Source: CAIVVT01 sp963757265 (GTDB taxonomy: Bacteria > Acidobacteriota > Terriglobia > Bryobacterales > Bryobacteraceae). Taken from it: a stretch of 28,739 nucleotides of DNA. The translations under genes were made by a program, and so were the position numbers. Location of the stretch: NCBI GenBank assembly GCA_963757265.1, contig CAVWRA010000009.1:1-28739 (forward strand). Direction: 5' to 3'. The notes under the pieces were generated by a model. It did not search any database. It had not been told where the DNA came from and worked only from the letters and a program-made list of their open reading frames with translations. Every line of letters starts with the position of its first letter. Positions within the stretch are counted from its first letter, which is position 1. Below, one piece after another: positions 16,486-23,950 of this stretch.

Positions 16486-17028
16486 TTGAACAAGCTTCGG
16501 TCGATATCTGCACGGTTGCGGTCAGCTTTCGACTTTTATTTGGCAGCTGATTTCGAAGCGTCGGAGAACGCGAGCTTTATTGTCCTCATGGCGTGCCTGG
16601 AAGTTCTTGCAACTAGCCCGCATCCCGATGCCTGTGTAGACATGGTGAGGAGGTGGGAGAACGAAGCGAACAACGCGACGAAGCAAAATGATGAAAGGCG
16701 CAGAGGAGGCACTGCGTCAACGAACGAAGGTAACGAGGAATTGACGGTTTCGTTTGCCGAACTGGCTCGAAGTGTTTCGTATCTTAGAAATCGGTCGATT
16801 GTCGGCTCGATCCGAAGGCTGGTTGCTGGAAGCGCAGGAGCCTTGGGCCGGGAAGACAGTGCGGAATTAGGAAGGAAAGCTGCTACGCTTTATCAAAAGC
16901 GGAGCGCGTTGGTGCATCGCGCAGAAAACGTGATGGCGTCGGACGTATCGACGTTGCGTGACCTAGTGAGGATGGTGCTCGAGGCTCACGCGCTGGGAAG
17001 GAGGATGGCGCCCGACGCCGGCGAATGA
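16486..17028 (+). CDS. C-terminal HEPN-domain fragment (RX4H motif)
   Basis: This is the third piece of the interrupted HEPN gene, 180 codons if read from the TTG at 16486 that lies inside the target duplication. It is highly helical (LRSAFDFYLAADFEASENAS, FIVLMACLEVLATS) and carries RSALVH at residues 139-144. That is the RX4-6H motif of HEPN nucleases, just before the final helix TLRDLVRMVLEAHAL. The arrangement is like Apea-type HEPN domains. Without its N-terminal half and native start it is probably not functional, although a HEPN domain alone could in principle fold if translated. Confidence 0.6.
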   Translation: MNKLRSISARLRSAFDFYLAADFEASENASFIVLMACLEVLATSPHPDACVDMVRRWENEANNATKQNDERRRGGTASTNEGNEELTVSFAELARSVSYLRNRSIVGSIRRLVAGSAGALGREDSAELGRKAATLYQKRSALVHRAENVMASDVSTLRDLVRMVLEAHALGRRMAPDAGE

Positions 17029-17322
17029 CAAAATCGCGACTTGGGGCAGGCATTGCCCTTGCGGAAAAGCCTCAGCAGTAGAGGGAGCGTGCGCATTCTT
17101 GGTAAGCGCACAGAAGGTAGCAGCGTTACAACGCCCGCTCCGGGCGGCGACCCGCTCTTCCTCGCGTTTTCTGAAGGTCGGCATTTCAGGTGCAACGAAA
17201 GGTGGGGTGCATTGTCGCGGCGAATTCGTTCGATAGCGTGTAATAGGAACGAATTGGCAAGTTTAGCAGAAATGCCAGAGCAGCGACGATGCGCCGGACC
17301 CGGTCGAGCGCGACGGATCTTT

Positions 17323-18632
17323 GGCTCATCGCTATTTCAAATGGGTGAACTAGCGAGCACGTCACCAGCGATGAGGTAGACGATGGCTTTGAGGTTTCGT
17401 TTGGTTCGGTAGCCCTTGGCCTTGCGCTTGGCGGCCTGGACGTTGCCGTTGATCGCCTCCAGAACGCCATTGGAAAGGCCGGTGGCGATCGATCTGAGGA
17501 TGCCTTCCGACTTGGCCGTGATCGTCTTGGCCAGCTTCTTCATCGGCGCGAGGTCGCAGACTTGAACCCAGGCGTTCCAGCGGTCGAGGAAACGCCGAGC
17601 CGATTTGACGCTCATCGTGAACAGCTGTTGCAGGTTCATGCGGATCTGCATCGCTTGGATCGTGTCGAGGTTCTGCGCTTCCAACCGAGAGAGCGCCTCC
17701 CTTTCCTCCTGCGTCAGACGATCGACGTTCTTCAGGAAGATGTAGCGCCGGCCCTTGATCTGGAAGTTGTTCCGCGCCTCCTCGCGCCGCACCTGGTCGA
17801 CGGCCTCGTTGGCGAGTTTGATGACGTGAAATTTGTCGAACGTGATCTCGGCGTTGGGGAAGTTCTCTTTGATCCCCACCTCGAATGCAGCCCCCATGTC
17901 GATGCTGGCGTCGGTCACCGCTTCGCGCCGGCCGCCATGCGCCTCGAGGAAATCCGCGAATTCCTTCACGGTCGCCGCGTCCTTGCCGTCGGCGACGTAG
18001 ACGACCTTGCGCCGCGCCATGTCAACGAACAGGCTGATGTAGTCGTGGCCGCGCCGCGCCGAAGTCTCGTCGGCGGCGATGCGCCGCACCCGCGACAAAT
18101 CCAGCTTCTCCACCGCCCGCCAGACGTAGTGTTCGACGATGCGCCACAAGCGCGTGTCGTGCTCGCCGAGCCGCTCGGCCGCATTGGCGATCGGCATCGT
18201 CTTGGCCAGCGCCAGCACATAGGCCTCGAACAGCAACGTGAAACCCGATCCCGCGCGAGCCCACGGCGTCGCCACCTTGCGCACGCCGCACTGCGGACAC
18301 GTCACCCTCGGCGTGCGCGCGTGCAACAGCGTGCGATGCTGGAAGAAATCCAGATGCCGCCAGGTGTCCTCCTTCGTGTCATGAACCGCGCAGCCCTCGC
18401 GCCCACACTGCGCACAGGCGAACCGGCTCCCCCGCGGAAAATCCACGTATAAATCGAGCCGACCGTCCACCGCGTCGAACCCGCTGCGCGTCACCATCCA
18501 CGGCGACGCAAGACCAAGGGCCAACTGGAAAAGATCGGTGTCCTGCATCCCCTCAGGCTAAACGCGATCCCCTATGAGCGATCGCTAACCCGCCCCAAAT
18601 TCCGACTTACCCACTCCTTTCAGCGAGGAGCC
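17323..18632 (-). mobile_element. ISL3-family insertion sequence with 8-bp target duplication
   Basis: The inverted repeats at 17323-17347 and 18608-18632 begin GGCTC and share GGCTC, TCGCT and TGGGT blocks, giving about 16 of 25 matches. The flanks are perfect 8-bp direct repeats of GGATCTTT at 17315-17322 and 18633-18640, the usual ISL3 duplication. The element holds one intact gene. It landed 294 bases after the stop of the broken HEPN gene, in a stretch (17029-17322) where no other gene was recognised. Confidence 0.9.
17337..18548 (-). CDS. ISL3-family transposase
   Basis: This 403-residue protein has an N-terminal zinc-binding region (CAQC at 45-48 and CPQC at 84-87), a helix-turn-helix region and the ISL3 DDE core. 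The first Asp is Asp160 in IAADETSARRGHDY, the second is in VTDASIDMGAAF at about 213-217, and the Glu is in NGVLEAINGNVQ near the C-terminus. The segment FDKFHVIKLANEAVDQVRR is characteristic of this family. The stop at 17337 lies inside the terminal repeat. The frame is intact. Confidence 0.95.
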   Translation of the reverse strand: MQDTDLFQLALGLASPWMVTRSGFDAVDGRLDLYVDFPRGSRFACAQCGREGCAVHDTKEDTWRHLDFFQHRTLLHARTPRVTCPQCGVRKVATPWARAGSGFTLLFEAYVLALAKTMPIANAAERLGEHDTRLWRIVEHYVWRAVEKLDLSRVRRIAADETSARRGHDYISLFVDMARRKVVYVADGKDAATVKEFADFLEAHGGRREAVTDASIDMGAAFEVGIKENFPNAEITFDKFHVIKLANEAVDQVRREEARNNFQIKGRRYIFLKNVDRLTQEEREALSRLEAQNLDTIQAMQIRMNLQQLFTMSVKSARRFLDRWNAWVQVCDLAPMKKLAKTITAKSEGILRSIATGLSNGVLEAINGNVQAAKRKAKGYRTKRNLKAIVYLIAGDVLASSPI

Positions 18633-18681
18633 GGATCTTTTTGCAGGAATAAGTTTGGACCCTTTCATTTTTATATCCATC

Positions 18682-19023
18682 CTAAGGTTGGAGGACCCTC
18701 GTGGTTACAATAAGCCGTCGCTCCACGAATGGTATCTCCTCTCGCTTGTATAGATGGCGAGCCTCGATCATTCCGTGAGACCAGCCGTTGTCAATGTAGA
18801 ACGCTGCGAAGTCGCAGACTCGCCGCCAGGCAAGCCCGGCCATTATCCCCCTGCCGCGCTCTTCTGGAATATTGTTGTCGAGGATCCCCTCTTGCGTAAA
18901 AAGTAAGTGCGATGCGATCGGTGATTCTCCGCGCATAACTGAGTCTCGGACGGCAGCACGGGCGTAGGCGATATTGCGCTCTGTATCGCCGGAGAACGGA
19001 CTCTCGATGATGACTAATTTCAT
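18682..19023 (-). CDS. DUF7768-like small phage-type protein
   Basis: This 113-residue protein begins MKLVIIESPFSGDTERNIAY and contains SPIASHLLFTQEGILD and FYIDNGWSHGMIEA. The pattern matches small phage and prophage proteins with a nucleoside 2-deoxyribosyltransferase-like fold (DUF7768); family naming is from recall. It is probably cytoplasmic, and no enzymatic activity is proved. GGGGGAAG precedes the ATG at 19023. It follows a small Cys-rich reading frame on the same strand, together suggesting a phage-derived pair beside the ISL3 element. Confidence 0.72.
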   Translation of the reverse strand: MKLVIIESPFSGDTERNIAYARAAVRDSVMRGESPIASHLLFTQEGILDNNIPEERGRGIMAGLAWRRVCDFAAFYIDNGWSHGMIEARHLYKREEIPFVERRLIVTTRVLQP

Positions 19024-19038
19024 TAGGACTTCCCCCTG

Positions 19039-19259
19039 TTATCTTACGAGATCTCGGCGCATCATCAAAGATCGCCGCGTCGTCCTCCCCCTGGGCCGCG
19101 GAGAATTGCTTGGTCTGGAGGTGGAGGAAGTTCCCACATCTGTCGAACTCGTTTGCGCCGCAGGGTTTCAGGTAGTTGCGCCCGCAGAATTGGCACTCCA
19201 TGGGGCGGGCGCGGGTAGTCCATACCACAGTCCTGCCAGTAATGTTCGGCCTCATTCAT
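19039..19259 (-). pseudogene. Small Cys-rich zinc-finger-like phage protein, frameshifted
   Basis: The start MNEAEHYWQDCGMDY at 19259 is followed, in the next frame, by TRARPMECQFCGRNYLKPCG, then ANEFDRCGNFLH. This places four Cys (CxxC...C...C) of a probable zinc site in one small protein of about 70 residues. The switch occurs near 19213. A second frame change would be needed to reach the TAA at 19039, just before the DUF7768-like start. The ATG forms an ATGA overlap with the end of the MDR fragment, but that may be an accident of the junction. Confidence 0.45.
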
Positions 19260-19490
19260 CGCACCCAATCCGCCAGCGTCGCCACCGAGGCTTCCCAGCG
19301 GTCCATGTAATCCAGGATCACGAACCCCTGCGCGCGGGCGCGCTTGACGAGCAGGTGCCGTTCGATGCGCGGCCCGGTCGGCCAGGGGTCCCAGGAGGAG
19401 ATCGAGGCAGTGCCGCAGATGACAACGCGGGCCCCGACCGCGAGCCGCGGATAGACCGTATCGCTGACGACGCCGGCGCCCCGATCCTCG
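19256..19490 (-). pseudogene. NADP-dependent MDR oxidoreductase, internal fragment
   Basis: The stretch VVSDTVYPRLAVGARVVICG, then SWDPWPTGPRIERHLLVKRA and DYMDRWEASVATLADWVR, is the cofactor-domain segment of medium-chain (zinc-independent) dehydrogenases such as CurA/YncB-like 2-alkenal reductases. Full-length enzymes are about 330 residues. Here roughly 80 remain, lacking both the N-terminal catalytic domain and the last 40 residues. It ends abruptly where the phage-type gene starts and is joined at about 19490 to an unrelated plus-strand gene. Confidence 0.65.
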
Positions 19491-19967
19491 ATTTCACAAT
19501 CCAGAAACTCCTTGAAGACGATTTCCACGCTCAAGTGAAGCAGGTGCTCAAGCACTGGATTGACTACGATCTCGGAAACCTCGTGCGGATCAGGAACGGC
19601 ATGCCGACTATGTGGGTGCCGTATGACTACGAGACTAATTCAACCCAGTTCAAGGGCTGGACATTGCAGGGCGGACCATTTCGAGAGGAACTCGCTAGCA
19701 TTGGCGCAAAATCGCCTAAAGGAGCTGCTCTCGCACCTTCAAAGGCATCACCACCGCAATGGCGACCTCTTGAATGCAACGTGGTGTGCGATGGTACTCC
19801 GACAACTCTACGCGGATTACGCACTGCCCACGGGACCGGACGACCCCGGCAATCCACACGACGGCGTCTTTCATTCAAAGCTAAACCAGCTGTTTGGGCT
19901 CCCGTTTGGGTGTTTCGCCTACGAGGCGTGTGATTCGATACTAAATTCTTGCCGGAACGAAGCTTGA
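19487..19967 (+). pseudogene. Unrecognised protein, truncated 5' and frameshifted
   Basis: One frame gives FTIQKLLEDDFHAQVKQVLK, then DYDLGNLVRIRNGMPTMWVP and YETNSTQFKGWTLQGGPF, up to about 19680. A second frame continues ERNSLALAQNRLKELLSHLQ, LNATWCAMVLRQLYADYALP and DGVFHSKLNQLFGLPFGCFA to the stop at 19967. Both halves have protein-like composition and join at one point by a single-base shift, so they look like one gene. I cannot name the family. The 5' end is lost at the junction with the antisense MDR fragment. Confidence 0.45.
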
Positions 19968-20053
19968 CAAAACGAGTTCGGACAAGCCGGTCATCGGCCG
20001 CAGACAGGAAAATCAATGGCTTGGAGAGCTCCAGCGTGTGAGGTCTTGTCCGA

Positions 20054-20086
20054 GAGCCGGATGCGGGCGATCCGCATGTCCGGTTC
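20054..20086 (+). ncRNA. Group II intron domain V (intron remnant)
   Basis: The 33-base segment has every mark of group II intron domain V. It has the AGC triad at the 5' side, a lower helix GAGCCGG/CCGGTTC, a two-base bulge (GT), an upper helix ATGCGG/CCGCAT and a GCGA tetraloop. A further stem, GACGCCGGC/GCCGGCGTC (about 20092-20150), follows where domain VI should be. Domain V is the catalytic core of these ribozymes. No reverse-transcriptase frame or domain I was recognised upstream, so this is a 3' remnant, not a mobile intron. Confidence 0.75.
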
Positions 20087-20227
20087 GATGGCGACGCCGG
20101 CATGACGAGAGGCGCCTCGCACTCAGGCGGCCGGCGTCCAAAAAGCGCCAAGGCACGAAGTAGAAGTCGCTGCGCTCCAGCCCGCTGCGCGGGGCCGCAA
20201 GCGGAGAGGCCGGTGACAATTCGAGAA

Positions 20228-20762
20228 GCGGCAACGGCGCTTGCGAGCAGCTCCAGCTCGACATCTACTGGTGGAGCGCGACCGCATCTACGAAGCGGTG
20301 ATGACACGCGGCTGGGACGCGGAGCGGCGGACGTTCGTCCAGTATTTTGGCACCGACGCGCTGGACGCGGCCAACCTCATCATGCCGCTGGTGTTCTTCA
20401 TCTCGCCGACCGACCCGCGCATGATCGGCACGATCAACCGCACAATGACGGAGCTGGTTTCCGACAGCTTGGTGTATCGATATGAGGTGGGTAAGGGCGC
20501 TGGCGACGGGTTGACGGGCGGCGAGGGGACTTTCAACATGTGTACGTTCCGGCTGGTCGAGGCGCTGACCCGCGCCGGCCGGCTGGAGGAGGCGCGGTTC
20601 ATCTACGAGAAGATGCTAACCTATGCCAACCACCTGGGGCTGTACGCCGAACAGACGGGACGTTCTGGCGAGGCGCTGGGCAATTTCCCGCAGGCGTTCA
20701 CGCATATGGGACTGATCAGCGCCGCGTTCAACCTGGACCGTCGGCTGCAGGGCGCGGCCTGA
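20228..20762 (+). pseudogene. GH15 (glucoamylase/trehalase-like) glycoside hydrolase, 3' remnant with internal deletion
   Basis: The first frame reads SGNGACEQLQLDIY, the conserved (N)GAxxQLQLDIYG motif in the middle of the (alpha/alpha)6 barrel. After a frame change at about 20270, it resumes at ERDRIYEAVMTRGWDAERRT, which in intact enzymes lies about 100 residues further on. It then runs through DALDAANLIMPLVFF, GEGTFNMCTFRLVEAL and SGEALGNFPQAFTHMGLISA to the stop at 20762. Both the N-terminal half and an internal segment, including part of the active site, are missing. The enzyme is inactive. GTG/TTG starts inside the fragment are not meaningful. Confidence 0.8.
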
Positions 20763-20780
20763 CGCGCCACGGGGGAGTGT

Positions 20781-21248
20781 ATGGTCGGGCAGCCGTCGTA
20801 CCTGGGAGTTGCGACCGACGACTGGGTCGCAGCACTGAAGAGCAGCGGTTCGCTGGAGCGGCGGCTGGCCGCGCACGCGCTGGCGGAGATTGGACCCGCG
20901 GCGCGGGAGGCCGTCCCCGCGCTCATCGAGGCCCTGCGGGACCCGGAGAGTTTCGTCCGCGTATGGGCGGCGGCTGCGCTGGCGCGAGTCCAACTGGAGA
21001 ACCCCGACGCCATCCCCGCCTTGATCGCGGGGACGCACGATGGGATCTCCTTCGTCCGCAGTCTGGCAGCGTGGCACCTGGGGCGCCTTGGGCCGGGACA
21101 CCCTGGAATTGAGTCCGTGGTACCGGAGCTGCGCGAGCTGCTCAACGACAATGACCCGAGCGTGCGCGCGGAGGCCCTGGTGGCGCTGGGGGACCTCGCG
21201 GGCAAGGGCGCACCGCCGGCCGAGCTGAAGTCTCTCGTGCCCACTTGA
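20781..21248 (+). CDS. HEAT-repeat (PBS-lyase-type) protein
   Basis: This 155-residue protein is made of about four HEAT-like helical pairs: LERRLAAHALAEIGPAAREA, VRVWAAAALARVQLENPDAI, VRSLAAWHLGRLGPGHPGIE and VRAEALVALGDLAGKGAPP. Each has the A-x-x-L-G pattern of PBS-lyase-type HEAT repeats. Such proteins are scaffolds or lyase-like chaperones; no partner can be read here. The ATG at 20781 lies 18 bases after the stop of the GH15 remnant on the same strand, with GGGGGAG about five bases before the ATG, so the two may have been an operon. The 3' end is close to a fragment boundary, and a few C-terminal residues may be altered. Confidence 0.7.
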   Translation: MVGQPSYLGVATDDWVAALKSSGSLERRLAAHALAEIGPAAREAVPALIEALRDPESFVRVWAAAALARVQLENPDAIPALIAGTHDGISFVRSLAAWHLGRLGPGHPGIESVVPELRELLNDNDPSVRAEALVALGDLAGKGAPPAELKSLVPT

Positions 21249-21249
21249 T

Positions 21250-21470
21250 CCGGCTGTTAACCAAGCGGAACGCTTCTGCATAAGCGACGCGCGATGCCTT
21301 GTCCTCGAACGTATTCAGGTCCGCAAGCGCGTTCATACACGCGACAGCGTGTTCCGCGTCGTCGTGCTTCACTGCGCCAAAGCTGCGGAGCAATGCCCCA
21401 CTATCGAGCAGCGCTAAGCGCAAGAGCGCCGCAAGCAGCGGCCAGCCGGGCAGTTTCAGGTCTGCGCCGC
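21250..21470 (-). pseudogene. Unrecognised gene fragment
   Basis: The minus strand reads ADLKLPGWPLLAALLRLALL, DSGALLRSFGAVKHDDAEHA and ACMNALADLNTFEDKASRVA, then AYAEAFRLVNSRIKW. This has natural protein composition but no clear start and no family I can name. It loses homology-like composition where it becomes antisense to the HEAT-repeat gene at 21248, so it is probably a truncated 3' or internal piece. Nothing was recognised in the rest of 21471-21619. Confidence 0.3.
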
Positions 21471-21619
21471 GGGCGTTTTTTTAACGCTAACACTCCGCAT
21501 CCTCGAGCTGGGGCCGGATACGTGAACCAACCGACTCACACGACCACGACCTTCTCGCCGCCGATCCACGTTCGCTTCGTCGGCGCTTGTCGGTTGAGTA
21601 AGCGAACGAGCGCAATCTC

Positions 21620-22339
21620 TTATTCGCAGATGCGGTAGTTTGGCGTGGCGCCATGCAGCCCCAAGTCGAAATGTAGGTGCTCAGCATGCGCCGCGTCCGT
21701 CGCCGGGCCGAGGACGGTCGTGAAGTAGCCGCAGGCCGTCGTCCGCAAAGCGCCGACAAGAACGCGCGCCAGAGGAATATTCGACTCTTCTTGCTTCACC
21801 CGGACGCGGCGACCGTCGGCCAGAACGAAAGAGGCGATGTCAAGAGCGTCCCCCTTGGCGTGCTCGCTCGGCACGGCGCCCGGCTTGTCGTACCGCGCCC
21901 GGCAGTCGAAGGCCGATCCTGTCTCGATCTCCACCAACCTTTGGCTGGTGTAGGCGAGGGTCAGCGGCGCAGCGACGTCGCGCGCCCAGGCGCTGAACTC
22001 GCGGGCGAAACTACATAGCATTATCGGCTTGCCGGAGAGGCTCACGTTCCCGAAAGGCGTCGCGACGGCGGCGAGCTTGATCGCGCCGGAGAGTTCGCAG
22101 CCCTGATCCTTCGCGGCGCCGAGTTGCTCAAAGACGACCTTGTTGGAGCTGAGCTCCGAGACGCAAGCCGCGTAGTCCGACGCCACCATGCCGCTGACCG
22201 AAACGAGCGACTTCGCGTCTTTTGCATTCGCGGCAGGCTTGTCCGCCGGCCCGGCGCCGCTCGCTGCGGAAACCTTCGATGCCGAAGCCACCATCGCGAC
22301 TGTGGCGATTACTTCGAGCAAAAGGCAGAGGCGCCGCAT
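21620..22339 (-). CDS. Extensin-family protein (Extensin-like C-terminal domain)
   Basis: This 239-residue protein has a signal peptide (MRRLCLLLEVIATVAMVASA with cleavage near residue 26) and a short Ala-rich linker. The rest is an Extensin-like_C domain: CELSGAIKLAAVATPFGNVS, SFAREFSAWARDVAAPLTLA, then SEHAKGDALDIASF and HAEHLHFDLGLHG. The H-x-x-G-D-A-L-D-I and H-x-E-H-x-H-F-D-L motifs resemble the metal-binding residues of LAS/peptidoglycan DD-peptidase relatives. A periplasmic cell-wall role is likely but unproved. The protein ends NYRICE, close to the usual ending. It appears complete and is flanked by unrelated fragments. Confidence 0.88.
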   Translation of the reverse strand: MRRLCLLLEVIATVAMVASASKVSAASGAGPADKPAANAKDAKSLVSVSGMVASDYAACVSELSSNKVVFEQLGAAKDQGCELSGAIKLAAVATPFGNVSLSGKPIMLCSFAREFSAWARDVAAPLTLAYTSQRLVEIETGSAFDCRARYDKPGAVPSEHAKGDALDIASFVLADGRRVRVKQEESNIPLARVLVGALRTTACGYFTTVLGPATDAAHAEHLHFDLGLHGATPNYRICE

Positions 22340-22629
22340 GGATCGGAATCCTCACAAGGCTCCGCAGAATAGTGTGCCCTGACCCTCGCGCGCACAATCG
22401 CGTCGCAATCACCGATATATATGATCGACTCGCGCTGATGGTGTAGATCGCGACAACCGCACTATCAGACGCTAGCGCGTCAGAGACCGCGTGATCCAGC
22501 TGTCACCTGAGACGACATGGAAGGCAGGATTGGGCAGGACACCTGCCTTCCAGCATCGCCCGGGAACGGCAAAGATCCGCCCGTTGCGGAAGTTCCCATG
22601 CTCAGCAACGCTCGACCCTCAGCGATTCG

Positions 22630-22745
22630 ACTGGGCGCTTTCGGCGCGGCGCAAGTTGGCAAGATTGTTGCGGACAAGAATTGTGGCGGGATGCTCGGGA
22701 CCGAGCGCCTTCTGAAGGATCCCAAGCGCGGAGGCTTGATTGCGA
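22630..22745 (-). pseudogene. TPR (kinesin-light-chain type) repeat remnant
   Basis: One minus-strand frame reads ASALGILQKALGPEHPATIL then VRNNLANLRRA, which is the consensus of TPR_10/TPR_12 repeats (ALxIxxKxLGPEHPxTxxxLNNLA). Only about one repeat is visible. The upstream part of the frame (to 22987) has no TPR pattern. It is a relic of a longer protein, such as the repeat domains found with NB-ARC or CHAT proteins. The surrounding 22340-22629 and 22746-22987 hold no gene I can support. Confidence 0.45.
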
Positions 22746-22987
22746 CGGCGCTCGTGAGCGCGGTCCTCGCGGCGCACGGGACGATGCTTGTGAGCGCTTA
22801 CCAGATCGCATGCCTGTTCGGAGCTGGCGCCGCAGTCATTTCGGCGCGGAGCGCGCTTCGCACGCGAACGCGAAAGGGCATCCCTCTCGCCGGCGCTCCC
22901 CTGCAACGCCCCTGCGCGGCCCCGTATTGCGCCCCTGATACGCCCCTGATGGGTTGCGTGCCGCCGACAAAGGCCGCGTTCTGACAA

Positions 22988-23500
22988 GCTAACGCATTGT
23001 AAAGACGAGTGTTCAAGCGCTATGAAAAGTGCAAAAAGCCCCCGTTTTGGATCCCAAAATTTTCATTATCCCCGAAATTTGGCATTATCCGAAAAATTCG
23101 GCCTATGCCCTTCGCAGCAATTTTTGCGGTTATTGTACTGTTCTCTTGCGTTTAGTTTGCTCGGCCGATTGGCTCTGGATCGGCTAATGCATTGGAAAGA
23201 CGAGCGTTTCAGCGCTACGAAAGCGCCAGAATAGCTTTTTTGGCGCTATTTGCTCGGCCTTATTGGCTCGTGATCGGCTAACGCATTGGAAAGACGAGTG
23301 TTTAAGCGCTACGAGAGCGCCAGAAAATTCTTGCTCCGCTTTGCTCAGCTTTTGCTCAGCCTTCATTTGGCTCAGGATCGGCTAACGAATTGTGAACACT
23401 GGCGTTTCAGCGCTGCGAAAGCCCCGTTTTGGACCCCCAAAAAAACATTATCAGCAAAAGGGGTTGGCATTATCCGAAAACTTCGGCCTCCGCAGACTGG
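22988..23500. repeat. Degenerate repeat array, period about 97 bp, with hairpins
   Basis: A unit including GCTAACGCATTGGAAAGACG, then GTGTTTAAGCGCTACGAAAGCGCCAGAA, occurs at 22988-23032, 23158-23231, 23251-23325 and 23353-23425. The last three are spaced 93-102 bases apart and the first about two periods away. Each carries a small hairpin, GCGCT-N5-AGCGC or a slightly changed form. A second unit, containing CCCGTTTTGGA and GGCATTATCCGAAAA and ending in a CCGAA/TTCGG hairpin, occurs at about 23039-23117 and 23422-23500. The array is AT-richer than its neighbours, has no credible gene and ends where the Ku fragment begins. Confidence 0.75.
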
Positions 23501-23950
23501 GGGCTGATGGGCACGACGCTGCGATATCCGTATGAGGTCCGCGACTTCAAGGATTATTTCTACGACATTCCGGACGTGAAGGTCGCGCCAGACATGCTCA
23601 AGCTGGCCGAGCATATCCTCAGTAGCAAAGAGGCCACATTCGATCCGACCCTATTCGTCGATCGCTACGAGCAGGCGGTGCTTCAATTGCTGGAAAAGAA
23701 GCGGCAGGGCATGCCGGCTGCGACTGTGCGTCCGTTCGTTGCCCCGACCACCGTGGTCAATCTGATGGACGCTCTGCGCCGAAGCATCGCCGAAGACGCA
23801 AAGGCGATCGGGACGCCAAAGAAGGCTACCACCCCAAAACCAAAGAAGGGGAAAGAACGCATCCTAGGTCAAGGGGAACTGCTGTTGCCGATTGCGGGGC
23901 GAAAAGACCAACCCGAGACGGAAACGAAGCCTCACACGACCAGCTCGCCC
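23501..23950 (+). pseudogene. ku: Ku-like DNA end-binding protein, C-terminal fragment
   Basis: The frame reads GLMGTTLRYPYEVRD, DIPDVKVAPDMLKLAEHILS, TFDPTLFVDRYEQAVLQLLE and VVNLMDALRRSIAEDAKAIG, followed by a Lys-rich tail. This is the C-terminal part of bacterial Ku, the homodimeric end-binding protein of non-homologous end joining. Full proteins are about 270-300 residues; the whole N-terminal beta-barrel is missing. The join is at about 23500, at the edge of the repeat array. The open frame continues to 24523, but past about 23950 it is antisense to an SDR gene, so the native stop has also been lost. Confidence 0.82.

Larger units (their letters stand above)
13601..17028 (+). pseudogene. 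Apea-like HEPN-domain protein gene interrupted by two IS elements
   Basis: Three pieces, 13601-13652, 14923-15305 and 16492-17028, form one continuous frame of 324 codons once the IS4-like and IS1595-like elements and one copy of each target duplication are removed. No stop occurs across either joint: the first joint reads AGG GGT TAC GGC TTC and the second GGA TTG AAC AAG. The C-terminal half has alternating helices and the motif RSALVH, an RX4H HEPN motif with His at residue 144 of the last fragment's own numbering. HEPN proteins are often RNases in toxin-antitoxin, abortive infection and Apea-type defence systems; that role is inferred from the family. The N-terminal half (MAKMDIYMPLVMNRGYG and onward) matches no domain I can name. 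The start at 13601 is the first ATG after an in-frame stop. The gene is now inactive. Confidence 0.72.

Noticed and set aside
22517..22984. 155-codon plus-strand frame before the repeat array
   Set aside because: It is antisense to a TPR relic and has no ribosome site or recognised domain.
22988..23500. Repeat array considered as CRISPR
   Set aside because: Units are about 45-75 bases, imperfect and unevenly spaced, and there are no short identical repeats, unique 30-base spacers or cas genes.
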